Origin: Nemania diffusa
Taxonomy: Eukaryota > Ascomycota > Sordariomycetes > Xylariales > Xylariaceae
Direction of reading: 5' to 3'
DNA: 64,000 nucleotides
Assembly (NCBI GenBank): GCA_038501195.1
Contig: JBBPUQ010000006.1
Span: forward strand, 4,559,383 to 4,623,382
Part shown: in pieces, positions 49,391-63,202 of the stretch
Position numbering within the stretch: the stretch's first letter is position 1
Layout: every line of letters starts with the position of its first letter
The notes under the pieces: model-generated
The model's database searches: none
The model's input: only the letters and a program-made list of their open reading frames with translations
What the model was told of the DNA's origin: nothing
Translations under genes and position numbers: made by a program

Positions 49391-51699
49391 AAAAATATAT
49401 ATAATAAAAAATATAAAATATATAAAATATTTAAAATATATATATATAATTTTATTTAAAATATTATTATTAATTTTTAAAATTAATTTATTTTATTTAT
49501 AATAATAATTTATTTATATAAATTTATTATAATATTAATATATATTTTTTAAATTAAATTAATTTTTATATATTAAAATATTATTTATTTAATAATATAA
49601 TTAAAATTTATTATTAAAATTTTATATATTATATATAAATATTTAATAATTAATTTATAATTTTTTATTTATTTATTATATTATTTAAATTATTAATATA
49701 AAATATTTTTAATTTATATATATAAATATTATAATAATAATATAATATTAAATTAATTTAATTAATATTTTAATTAATATTATTAATTTTAAATTTAATA
49801 TAATTAATTATTATTTTTAATTAATTTTATAAATATTTAATATTAATATTATTTTTTTTATTAATTATATATTAATTTATATTATTTTTATAAAAATAAA
49901 ATAAATTTTTATAATTTAAAAATATTTATATAAAAAATTATTATTATAAATATAATAATAATATAATTTTATTTATTAATATTTTATTAAAAAAATATTT
50001 TTAATTATTATAATAATTTTAAATTTTTTATATTTATAATATTTAAATTTATATTAAATAATTAAAAAAATATTTTATTTATATAATTAATATTTTATAT
50101 TATAATTTATTATATAATTATAATTATTATAAATATTAAATTATATATTATATTTAAATTTAATTTATAATTAAAATTATTATATTATTTTATAATTTAA
50201 AATTAAAATTATATATAAAAAAATTAAATATTAATTATTATATATATTTAAAAAATATAATTTTAAATAATTTTTATTTTTATATATATTTAATATTTAT
50301 AATTTATAATTTAAAATATATAAAAATTTAAATTTAATAATTAAATAAATATTTTTAAAATTATTAATTATTTATAAATTAAAAATATAAAATTAATTTA
50401 ATTAATATTTATAATTTATAATTATAAAATTATAATAAATAAAGTTTTAAATATAATAAATTAAATAAATTATATAATAAATAAAATAAATATTATATTA
50501 TAAAAAATATAAAATATTTAAAATTTTTAAAATTATAAAATTATAAAAATTTTATTATATTATAAAAAATATTTAAATATAATTTAATATAAAATTTAAA
50601 TTATAAATATAATATTATTATAATATTAAAAATTTATATTTATTATAAAATTATTAAATTTTTTATTTTAATTAAATATTATTTATTATTATATATATTA
50701 AATATATAATTATAATTATATATTTTAATTTTATTTTTTTAATTTTTTTAATTTTTTTTTAATAAATATATTTTAATTTTTAAATATATATAATTTAAAA
50801 TTATATTTAAATTTTAAAAAAATTTATTTAATATATTAATTTTATTATATATTTTATATTATTTTATTAAATAATATTTATTATTAAAATAAATTAATTA
50901 AATTAATTAAATTATATTAAAAATATAATTATATATATATATAAATAATTAAATATTTTATAAATATTATTTTTAATATATTATTTTAATTATATATTAT
51001 ATAAAATTATAAAATTTAATTAATTATATTTATTATATTAATTTAATTAATTTTATTATTTTAAATAAAAATATATTATATATAATATTATTTATAATTT
51101 TATAAAATTTATTAATTTTTTATTTATATATTTATAATAATATAAATTATATTAAATTAATTATAAATTTATATATATAAATATAAAAAAATAATAAATT
51201 TTTAAATTTTTAATTTTATATAATTTTAAATTAATAATAATTTAAATAAAAGTTTTTTTTATTATTAATTATAAAATAAAAATATTTAATTTATTTAAAT
51301 TTAATTAATTAATTATTATAATTATTTATTAAATTTTATTAAATTTATAAATTAATTTATAAATATATTTAAATTTATTTATATTATTTAATATATTTAA
51401 ATTTTATTAATTTTATATATATATTTTTAATTTTATAATATTATTAATTTTATTAATTAATTAAATTATATAATATAATTAAAATTTAAAATATTAATAA
51501 TAAAATTAAATTATTAAAATAAAATTATTATAATAATAATATTTAAATAAATAAATAAAATATAAATTAATAAAATAAATTAATAAAAATATTAATATTT
51601 ATTTATTATATAATATATTATAATTTTATTAATAAAAATTATTAATTTATTTATTTTATTTATATAATTTATATATATATATATATATATATAAATATA

Positions 51700-51915
51700 T
51701 TTAATTAAAATTTTAATAAATTAATTAAATAAATATAAAATAAAAAAATTTATTAAAATTTTTAAAATTAATAAATTTTATATAAATATATATATAAATA
51801 ATTTATATATATTTTATTTAATAATATTTTATATTTTAATATATATATATATATTAATATAAAATTTTAAAATTTAAAAATAAAATTTAAATATTTTAAA
51901 TTATAATTATAAATT
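51700..51915. repeat. copy 1 of a 250-300-bp direct repeat
   Basis: It shares with 53614-53915 and 57996-58245 the ordered words ATATATATATAAATAATTTATAT and AATATAAAATTTTAAAATTT followed by AAAAATAAA. It is more diverged than the other two. Confidence 0.4.
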
Positions 51916-53613
51916 TATAAAATTAAAAATTAAAAATTAATTTATTTTAAAAATAATTTTTATAATATATATATTTTTTTTTTATATAAAATATAAATAA
52001 TAATTTTTATTAAATAATTAAAAATATATTAAATAAATTATTAAATAAAATTAAATTTAAATATAATAAATATAAAAAAATTTTTAATATTTTTTTAATT
52101 AAATTTATATAAAATTTAATTAAATTATAAATTTTTTTATATATTTTATAATTTTTTTTTTATTTATAATTATATTTATATTTATAATAAAAATAATAAT
52201 AATTATAATTATTAAAATAATTTAATATAATATATTTATAATTTTATATAATAAAATTAAATTTATATATAAATAAAATATAAAAATTATATATTTTATA
52301 TAAAAAATAAATTAAAATTTTTTTTATTATATTTAATTTAAAATTAATTATTAATATTAATTTTAATTTATATTATAAATTATATATAATATAATTTAAA
52401 TAAAATATAATATTATAATTATATAATATTATTATTATTTTAATATTTAAAAAAAATAATTTATATATATAATATATATATATATATTTATTTTATAAAT
52501 TAATTAAATATTTATTAATATTATATATAATAAAATATAATTAATTATTTATTAAATAAAATATAAAATATATAAAATAAATTTTAATATTTAAAATTTT
52601 ATATTTTAATTAAAATTTTATATATATATAATTAATTAATAAAAATTAATATTTTTAATATATAATTAAATTTATTTTTTATTAATTTAATATATTTTTT
52701 ATATTTTTTATTAAATAATTTATATAATAATATAATATTAATTATAAATTTATTTTTTAATAATATATTAAATTTAATTATATAATTATATAATAATTTT
52801 TATTTAAAATATAATATTATTAAAATTTATAATATAATTAATATTTTTAAAATTTTTTAAATAATTATATAAAAAATAATTATATTATTAAATTAAATAA
52901 TTATTATATATAATTTATAAATTAATATATTTTTAATTATTTATTTATATTTAATTAAATTTTAATAAATAATATTATATTTTTATTATTTATAAATAAT
53001 TTTATTATAAAAATAAAAAAATAAATTATATATAAATTATAAAATATAAATATTAATTTTTATTATAATTTTTAATTTAATATAATTATATTAATTTTTT
53101 AAATATTAATAATTTAAATAATAATAAATAAATTATATAAAATTTTTAATTAATAAATATTATATTTTAATATATTATTATATAAAATTTTTATATTAAA
53201 ATTATTTTTAAATAATTATATTATTTAATTTTTTTAAATTAAAATAATATATTAATTTTAAATTTTATAATATAAAATTAAAATTTTTTTTAATTATAAA
53301 TTTTAAAATTATAAATTTAAAAATATTATTTTTTAATAATTAATAAATTAATATTATATATAATAATAATTATTTTAATTTTTTAAAAATATTTATTTTT
53401 AAATTTAATAAATAAATATATATAAATTTATAATTTATATAATATATTATAATTTTAAAATAAAATAAAATTAAAAATTAAAATTAAATATTAATTTATT
53501 TATAAATTATTATAATTTTATATTATTAATTAAAATTTTTTATATAATTAAATATTTTTATATATAATTTTATATTTAAATTTTAATTTAAAAATTTAAA
53601 TATTATAATATTT

Positions 53614-53915
53614 ATTAAATTAATAATTTAATAAAATTTATATATATATATTAAATATATATAATTAAAATTTAAATTAAAATTTTTATTAAATAAATAA
53701 AAAATATAAAAATTAATTAAAATTTATAAAATTTATAAAATTTATAAATATATATATATAAATAATTTATATATAATTTTATTAATTATATTTTTTTTTA
53801 TAATATATATATATAAATTAATATAAAATTTTAAAATTTAAAAATAAATTTTAAATTTTATAAATTATTTTAAATTTTTATATCTATATATATATATAAA
53901 ATTTTATTAATATTA
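53614..53915. repeat. copy 2 of the direct repeat, possible LTR
   Basis: It aligns with 57996-58245 from ATTAAATTAATAATTTAATA to an ATTTTATTAATA-type end, with small indels in TA runs. Copies 2 and 3 are about 4.4 kb apart in direct orientation, which would suit the two LTRs of one element. The lack of G/C prevents checking the ends. Confidence 0.5.
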
Positions 53916-56900
53916 ATTAATAATTATAAAAAATAATTATAAATTAATAAAATAAAAAAATAAAATTTAATTATAAAATAATTTTTATATTTAATATTTT
54001 ATTTTTTATATAAAAAATAAATTAATATTTATATTAATTAAAAAAAATAAAATTAAATTAATTATTAAATAAATAAAATTTAAATATTATAAAATTAAAA
54101 TAATTTTTTATATAATAATTTTATTATTTTTATATAAAAATTAATAAAATTTTAAATTATTTTATTTATTTTTATATTTATTTTTTTTTATAATTTTATA
54201 AAAATTTATAAATAAATTAATTATAATAATTATAATTATAATAATTAAAATTAATTATTTTAATTTTTTAAATAAAAAATTATATTTATTTTTATATAAA
54301 AATAAAATTAAAAAAAATAAAATTAATTTAAAATATTAAAATATTATATTTAATTTAAATAATATAATTATTTTAATATAATTATTAATATATTTTATAT
54401 AATATTTAAAAAAATATATATAATTAAAAATTAAAAATAAATAATTTATATAAATATTTATAATAATTTTTAATAATTAATTAAAATTTATATTTATAAA
54501 TATTAATTATATATTTAAATAAATATTTATTATAATAATTAAATATAATAAAAATATAAAAATATATAAAAAAATATTAAATAATTAATTTATATATATT
54601 TTTAAAAAATTTAATAAAAATAATAATAAAAATTTAAATAATAATATATTTATATAAATAATTTTAATATTTATATTAATAAATATATTAAAATTAATAA
54701 TTATATAAATATATTTTTTAAATATTATAATTAATTATATTAAAATTAATAATATTAATATATAATATATTTTAAAATTTTATTAATATAAAAAAATATT
54801 ATTTTATATAATAATTATATAAATATATTTTAATATATTTAAATTAAAATTTATTTTAATATATTTAAATTTAAATTTATTTTAATTAATTAAAAGTTTA
54901 TATATAAAGTTTTATTTTTTAATTTATAAATAATCTTATAAATTTTTTTTAATTAAAAAATAAATTATTATTATATATTAAATATTTATTTTATTAATAA
55001 ATAATATAATATTAAATATTTAAAATAATTATATAATTATAATTATAAAAAAGATTTTATTAAAAATTATTATAATTATATAATAAAAATAATAAAAATA
55101 ATAAAAATAATAAAAAATATTTTATTTATAAAAAATTTAATTATTAAATTATTAATTATAATTAATAAAAAAAATTAAAAATAAAATATTTTATTATATA
55201 TAATATATTAAAATAAAAAAATATAATATATTTATATTAAATTATAAAAATAATAAAAATTTTTATTTAATAATAAATTTAATAATAATTTAAATTTTAA
55301 AATTAAAAATAAAATAATTTATTTTTTAATAAATTTAATATATTTTTATTATATAATAAAAAAAAATATATATATATTTAAAATTAAATATTAATATTAA
55401 ATAATTTTTATTTAAATTATTAATATAATATAAAATATTAAAATATTTAATAAAATATTAATATAATTAAAATTTTAATTATTAAAAAAGTTTAAATTAA
55501 AACTTTTATATAAAAAATTTTTTTTATATAAATAAATTAAATTTAAATTATATAATAATTTAATTTAATAATATTAAAAATTTTAAAATTATAAATATAA
55601 TAATAATTTTAATATTAATTAAATTAATTAAATTTTATATTTTAAATTTATTAATTATATAAAAATAAAAATAATTATTTTTTAATATTAATTAATTAAA
55701 AATTAAAAATAATAATATTAATATTTTAATATTTTAAAAAATTAAAAAGTTTTATTATTATTATTAATTATATAATTAAATTTTAAAAAAATAAAAATTT
55801 TATTAAAAAAATAAATATAATTTTAATTATAAAATTATTATTAATATTATATAAATTAATAAATAATTAATATAAATATTTTATTTTAAATAATTAAATT
55901 TATAAAATTTTTAAATATATATAATATTTAAAATATATTATATTAATATTAAATTTTAATATATTAAATATTATTTAATTATATTATATATAATTTTAAT
56001 ATAAATTTTTTATTTAAAAATTTTTATAATAATATATAATTAATTAAAACTTTATATAAAAAAATATTTATTAAAATAAAATATATTATTATAAAAATTA
56101 AATATTATATAAATAAAAAAATAATATTATAAATAATATATTTAAATTAAATAATTTTATATTTATTTTATTAATTTTTAAAATATATTTTAAAATTAAT
56201 AAATTTTTTTTTTTTTTATTAAAAATTATATAAAAAATTATAAAAATATTAAAAAATATTTATATAAATATTAATATTAATTAAATTATATAAATTAAAA
56301 AAAAAAATTAATATTATTATTTAAAATATTTTTTTTATTTTTTTAAAATAAAATTATAATATAAAAAAAATTTAAAAATTAAATAAAATTATATAAAGTT
56401 TTTATAATTAAAAATTATAATATTATAATTAATATAATAAATAAATTAATTAAATTTTATTATATATAAATTAAATTATATTATTAATAAAAAATTATAT
56501 TTTATTTATAATATAAAAAAATAACTTTTTATATAATTTTTTTTAAATTATTAAATAATTATAATTTAAATATTAAAATAAATTAAAAAATTATTTATAT
56601 TTATTAATAATTAATATTTTATATTAAAAAAATTAATAATTATATTTTAATTATAAAATTAAAATAAAATAATATAATTATTATATTTAATATAATTTTT
56701 AAATAATTAAATATAATTAAAATAAATATATTAATAATTTAAAATATATTTTAATATATATAATATAATTTAATTTAATATAATTAAATAAAAATATTTT
56801 AAATTAAATTTATATAAAAAATTAAAAATAAAATAAATAAATTATATAAAATTATAAAAATAATAATAAAATTTAAATTTTTATATAAATATTAATAATT

Positions 56901-57995
56901 TAATATATAAATTAATAATTTATTATAATTTTAAAATTATTATTAATTTAAAATTATAATATATATATAATTATATAATAAATTAAATTAAAAAATTTAT
57001 ATTTATTTATTAAAAAAATTAAAAAATAAATATTTAATAAATATTATATTTTAAATTATATAATTATTATATAAATTAATTAAATTAAAATTATATTAAT
57101 ATAAAATTTATTATAAATATTATTATTAAAAATTAAATATAAATATATTTATATATAATTTATATTTATTATATATTAAATTTTTTTTTATAAATTTATA
57201 ATTATAAAATTTTAAATAAATAATATTTTTAATATTATATTTAAAAAGTTTTTATATAAAAAAAAACTAAATTATTATTTTATATAAAATTAAAAATAAA
57301 ATTAATATTTAAATATTTTATTAAATTTAATAAAAATAAAATTTAAATAAATAAATAAATTAAATAATTATATATTATTAATTTTAATACAAAAAATTAT
57401 TTTTAATAATATATTATTTAATAAATTAAAAAAATATTATATAATTTATTAATTATTATATAAATTTAAAAGTTATTAAAAAATAATATTAAAAAATTAA
57501 ATATATAAATATAATAATAAATTAATAATATATAATAAAAACTATATTATATATTTTTGAAATTTAATTATATAAAAATTTTTATTTTTATTAATAAAAT
57601 ATTTATAAATAATAAAAATTTAAATTTTTAAATTAAATTTATAATTATATTAATTAATAAAAATTATATAAAAAATATTTTTATAAATAAATTATATATA
57701 ATTTATTAATAAATAAATTATATAATATAATTAATAAATTTAATTATATTAATATATTTAATAAAATTTTTTAAAAAATTATTTTTATAATAAAATTATT
57801 AATTATATTATTAATTATATATATAAAATTTAAATTTTTATATAAATATTTATAAAAAAAATATATTTAATTAAATATTAAAAATATTAATTATATAAAT
57901 AAAAATATATATATATTAATTAAATAATAAAAAAAATAATAAAAAATTAATTAATATTAAAATTAAAATTATTATATAAAAAAAAAATATTTAAT

Positions 57996-58245
57996 ATTAA
58001 ATTAATAATTTAATAAAATTTATATATATTTATTAAATAATTAAATAAATAAAAAATATAAAAATTTATAAATTTTATATATATATATATATAAATAATT
58101 AATATATAATTCTTTTAATTATATTTTTTTATATAAAATATATATATAAATTTATATAAAATTTTAAAATTTAAAAATAAATTTTAAATTTTATAAATTA
58201 TTTTAAATTTATATATATATATATATATATATAATTTTATTAATA
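57996..58245. repeat. copy 3 of the direct repeat, possible LTR
   Basis: Partner of 53614-53915. It includes the shared block TTATATAAAATTTTAAAATT, then TAAAAATAAATTTTAAATTT and TATAAATTATTTTAAATTT. It ends about 140 bp before the duplication boundary. Confidence 0.5.
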
Positions 58246-58381
58246 ATATTTATTAAAATTATATTTTATAAATTTAAATTTTTTTATAAAATATTTATTA
58301 AAATAAATAATATATTATTTTTATTATTTTATTTTATATTTTTTATTAATAATAATAAAATATAATTTATATATAATAAAA

Positions 58382-60057
58382 CTAGCAAATATTTTTGCGT
58401 TTTTTTTTTTATGTTTTTGGACTTAATTTTTACGTTTTTATTTTTATGTTTTTGAACTTGTTTTATGCTTTATTTTGCAAGCTTGAATTAGCTGCACCGC
58501 TTTTGCTTTTGTTTTTTTGAACTTATATTAGTTTTTTTGTTAATTACTTTGTTTATTATAACTAAAGCTTTTTATTAAGCTTTTATTTTTAAACTTATTT
58601 AAAATCGTTTTTTAGTTAATATTGCTATTTTAAATTTTTAGTTATTATATTAAATAGTTTTTTTTAAATTTAACTTAAATTGTTTTAAACTAAGTTTTTT
58701 ATTTTTATAAGTGTTAAACTTTTTTTTTTAAATTTGTTTACAGTTAAAATTTACATTAAGCTATTTTTTTAAAACTTATATTATTTTAGTTTAACTTTTT
58801 TTTATTACTTATTATACTATATTTTTTTTTTAAAACTTGTTAATTAAATTTATTAATTTATAAAATATAAAAAAGTTTTTTTATAGTTATATTAGTTGTA
58901 ATTTATTATATAATAACTAAAATAATTAAACTTATATTTTAATTTAATTGTAAAAATTACAAAATATAAAATTTATATATTAAATATAACAAATAATATA
59001 TTTTAGCTATTTTAATTAATATATTATATAATTAATAAATAAGCTTATTTACTAAAGTTTTTTTAAAGTTATTTTAAATGTTTTAAATATTATATTATTT
59101 ATATTAAAAACAAATATATATTAGTTAATTATATAATATTTATTTAAAATATTAAAGCTTGCTTTTTAATTTTATTAAAAAAGTTATAAAATATAAAATT
59201 TATATATTATAACATTTAATTATAAGTTATAGCTATTTTAGTTAATATATTAAATAGTTAATTAGTTTGTTTGCTAAAATCTTTTCGAAATTTTTTAAAA
59301 CGCTTTAAATATTAAGCAATTATATTAAAAACAAACATATATTAATAAACTATATAATTTTTACTTAACTATTTATATAAATATAAAATAAACAAATTAT
59401 ATTATAATTATATTAAAGCTATAAATTTATATTATTATTTTTTTATTTTAATTTTTAAAATTTAATGTTTTATTAAATTGTAACATTTAAATATATTATA
59501 TAATATTATATATATAGTTTTTTAATATATTAATTTTTTGTTTAAACTTGTTTAAAATTAATTTAGTTTAAATTATGTTTTAAAAGTTATTTATTATTTA
59601 AAATTTATACTAAACTTTTTTTTTTAAACTTGTTTTAATTTAGTTTAGTTTTTTTTTATTTTAGTTTATATTAAATCATTTTTTTAAAAACACTTAATAT
59701 AATATTAAAATATAAACATATTAATTTAATAGTTTTATTAAACAATATTTAGTTATAAAGTATTTTATATTAATTAATTATTTATATATGTTATATATAT
59801 ATAAATTTAAATTATATTATAACAATTATTTTATTGTTTTAATTAAATAAAACAACTTTTATAATATAAATAGGTTTTTTATATTTATATAAAAAGCAAA
59901 CATATATTTATTAACTATACAATATTTATAATTTTTGAGCTTATATATTAATTTAATTATAAAAGCTACAAAATATAAAATTTATATATTAAATATATTT
60001 AATAGTAAATTTTAGTTATTTTAGTTAATATATTAAATATATTAATAATTAATAATT
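58382..60057. other. upstream part of duplication copy B
   Basis: About 1.7 kb before the condensin start. It consists of the internal modules described for copy A (landmarks near 58930, 59157 and 59940) and T-rich stretches. It would include the former promoter, but no regulatory site can be recognised after RIP. Confidence 0.45.
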
Positions 60058-63000
60058 ATGTTTATTAAAATTTTTTCGAAGTTGTTTTAAATACTAAAAA
60101 TATTAAATGCTGTTTTAAAAGTTTCGAAAATATTACAAACTTTGTTATTTGATATCGATATTTTAAAAAAAACCTTTAATAATTAATTACAAAAATAAAT
60201 ATACGCTATATTTTATAATGCTTAAAAAATAATAATAACATATTAAAAGTTAGCTGTTATATTATATAAAATTTACAAAGCTTGCTATTACAAACTTATA
60301 TGCTTAAGCAAAAAACAAACTGTTACTACTGCAAATATAACTTTAACTAATAACTTTAACAAAATTAACTTTAATATTAAGTTTATATGTTGTGTTTTTT
60401 AAATTATACTTGTTAAAAAAAGCAAAAGCATTAATAATAAAACTATTTACTTTATTGGCTTTTTTTTATATTATATTAACAATAAAAATAACGATTTATT
60501 AAATAAAACAAATACTAATGCTAATATTATATTTGAAACTTTTAACAGTTGTTTTATTACTTAAGTTATAAAAGCTATTTTATTTTTATTTATTTTTAAA
60601 AACAAGTTTATTTAATATAAGTTAATTTAGTTGATTTTTTATATTATTAATTTTTTAAATGCTATTAATAACAAGCTGTTTTAAAAAGTATATTAAAACT
60701 TGTTAAAAAAAATACGCAATAAAAAAGCTATAATATAATCTTAAGCTGTTTTAAATTTAAAAAAGCTAGCTAGTAACTAAATAAAAAGCATAAAAAACTT
60801 TAACAACAATAACAACAATGCTAAAACTAGCTTATTTGAAAAGCTTTTAAAAGTTTTATAAAATAACTTAAATGTTAAAGTTTAATACTTTTTTTTTATT
60901 AACTTGTTTATTTTATTTAATATATTATTTTATTTTTTTAAAAAAGCAAAAAACTAAAATGCTATAACTTGTTATACTATTTATTTTTGTTTATTGTTTA
61001 TATTTAGCAATTTCTATTATTTATTTCTTTTTATAAAAAAAAAGCTTTTATAATAAAAGCTTAAAAACAAAAACGAAAATATATATAAAACTGCTAAAAA
61101 ATTGTTTTAAAATTAATAGATTAAAAATTATATAAACATAAATTAAACTAAAAAATATAAGCTTACTAAATTAGCAGTTTTAACTTTAAATAACTTTTTC
61201 GAGTTTTTAAAATATATTAATGTTATAAATTTAAATATAAAAAATAATATAGCTTTAAAAATAATAAAAAAGTTTTAAAAAAAATATTTAAATTATAAAG
61301 CTGTTATAAAATTTAACAATAAGTTTTAAAAAATATTAAGTGTTAAGTTTGTTTTTATAACTTATAGTTTTAATAAATTTTGCTAAACTAAAAAAAATAA
61401 AAAGTATAAAACTTTAGTTAAAAAAAAGCTCTTTAAAGTTATAAAAATCGTTTACTTTTTTAAGCAGTACTATAATGTTTTAATTAAAACGATTTAGCAA
61501 ATTAACAGCTAAAATATAAAAAAAAACAAAAAAAAAAACATAGTTAAACAAAAGTTTATTGTTAAACAATTATTTTATATTGTTTTAACTTTAAACTATT
61601 TAAACAAAATTAATAAACAAAAAATGTTTATATTATTACAATAAGTATTATTTATTTCTAAGTTATTAAATTAAATAACCAAGCTTATTATTAATATGTT
61701 ATAAAACATTTATGTTTTTAATACTGCAAAAAAAAAGAAATTCTACAGTATAGTTTTTAAAACTGTTACTAATGTTTACGATATAATTGTTAACAAAAGC
61801 ATTATTAGCAACAGCAATAGTAACAAAAGCTTTTATTTAGCTTGTTTAAAAGTTAGTAATATTAATATTTTTACTAAAAAAAAAGCAGCTAAAAACAACG
61901 AAATAAACAAAAAAAAAAAGTAAAAAAAAGCTATTAAAAAGATTATAATTAATATAAAGTGCTTATATATTATATAATATATATTTTTTAATATAAAAAA
62001 AAATTTATAACAAAATAACTATTTTATATTAATATTTAATAATTTTATAGTTTTAGCTGTTTAAAGTTATAAAGCTTTTATTTAAAAATATAACTTAATT
62101 TATTTAAAACTTTATATTTTTTTTAATAAATTGCTTACTAAAAAAAACTTAACTTTTTTTATGCATTTTTTTAATAAAAGCTATATAGCTTTTTAAATTG
62201 CAGCTTTTTAAATTTTAATTAATATTTTAAATATATATAGTGCTTAATTGCTATTTATAAACTTAACATTTTTAAAAGTTTATATAAAAACACTATAATT
62301 TAAATTTTAACATTTTAAAATTTAAAAAACTACTACAATAGTTATTTTTAAACTTTTGTTAAGTTATATAGTTATAAACTATAAAACTTTTAACGAATTA
62401 TTAAAAATATTTATTATTGTTTATTTTAACTTTTTAATAGCTAAAAACTAAAATATTTACTAAGTTTTAAACTATTTTTTATTTATATTTTATTATTTGC
62501 AAGTTAAAAATTAAAATTTTTTATATTTAATAATTTTTAATATTTTATATATTTTTTATAATATTTATAAAAATATTAATAATAACAAAATAAATATTAA
62601 TAACAAAATAGCTAGTTTAATTATTATTAAAACATGTTTTGTTAATTAAACAAATTTATAAAAATGTTATATATTTAGTATTTTTATAAACTTAAATCAA
62701 AAAAATGTAAATAAAAATATATATTTAAACTTTATAATAAATATTTTAAAAAAACTTAATAGCAGTTTTAGCAATATATATATTTAAACAATTTTTTTTT
62801 TATTTTATTTTATTTTATTTATTTTTTTTTAAAAACAAAAAAAACTAGTACAAAAAATAAAACTAACAAATATATAAAAAAAAAAAACAAATTGTTGCAC
62901 TTTTGCTAAAAAAACTATATATTTTTTTTGTTTTAACTAAAAAAAATCTTTGTACTTTTTATAAAAATATTTTTACAAATATTAATAACAATTTATTTTT

Positions 63001-63202
63001 TAATACAATAAGTTATAATATATTATATAAAATCTATATTAATTTTAATAAAATTGTTAATATATTTATTAAAAAAAACAAAATATTAAAACATAGTTGT
63101 ACTGTTTTAGTTATATATAACATTATTATTACTACTGCTATTATAGCTAATAAAACAATTATTAACAATAGTAAAAACAATGCTGCAATTATGCTTAAAT
63201 AG
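60058..63202 (+). pseudogene. condensin complex subunit 3 (CAP-G/Ycg1/Cnd3) pseudogene, copy B
   Basis: CAP-G is the HEAT-repeat subunit of condensin that binds DNA with the kleisin Brn1/Cnd2 and is needed for mitotic chromosome condensation. One frame runs from ATG (60058) to about 62785 with stops of the TAA/TAG type. Allowing C-to-T and G-to-A, family segments appear in order. Near residue 49 is an N-terminal HEAT segment. At 60712-60780 is IRNKKAII-stop-S-stop-AVLNLKKLA, expected RDKE..VR.QAV.AL..LA. At 61555-61640 is FIVKQLFYIVLTLNYL, then NIKCLYII (61954-61977). At 62473-62514 is YFLFIFYYLQVKN-stop, expected YFLPVFCHSRVENQ, where every change is of RIP type. Then comes NQKNVNKNIYLNFIINIL (62695-62748). 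After about 62867 the match moves to the next frame: KKLYIFFVLTKKN, ILYKIYINFNKIVN. About 1050 codons fits the family. The frame change is an indel or a lost intron. Confidence 0.87.
62786..62866 (+). other. frame-change point in the condensin pseudogene
   Basis: Condensin similarity leaves one frame after a TAA at 62785-62787 and resumes one frame over at about 62867. The DNA between is a T-rich then A-rich low-complexity run containing CTAGTACAAA and ACTAACAAATA. ACTAAC resembles a fungal branch site and GTAC a donor, so a short mutated intron is possible. A slippage indel in the homopolymers is equally possible, as copy A differs in length here. Confidence 0.45.

Larger units (their letters stand above)
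48601..58381. other. block almost free of G and C
   Basis: About 9.8 kb in which I count only some 25-30 G or C bases by eye. Many hundreds of consecutive bases contain neither. No frame is readable. Diverged direct repeats (51700-51915, 53614-53915, 57996-58245) and tandem repeats at its left end suggest it consists of transposons in which RIP has removed nearly every C. The right boundary is sharp and coincides with the start of duplication copy B at 58382. Confidence 0.7.

Noticed and set aside
62903..63202. Independent 99-codon gene near the telomere
   Set aside because: The start is TTG in the middle of an open frame, and the translation matches the C-terminal part of the condensin pseudogene, so it is part of that feature.
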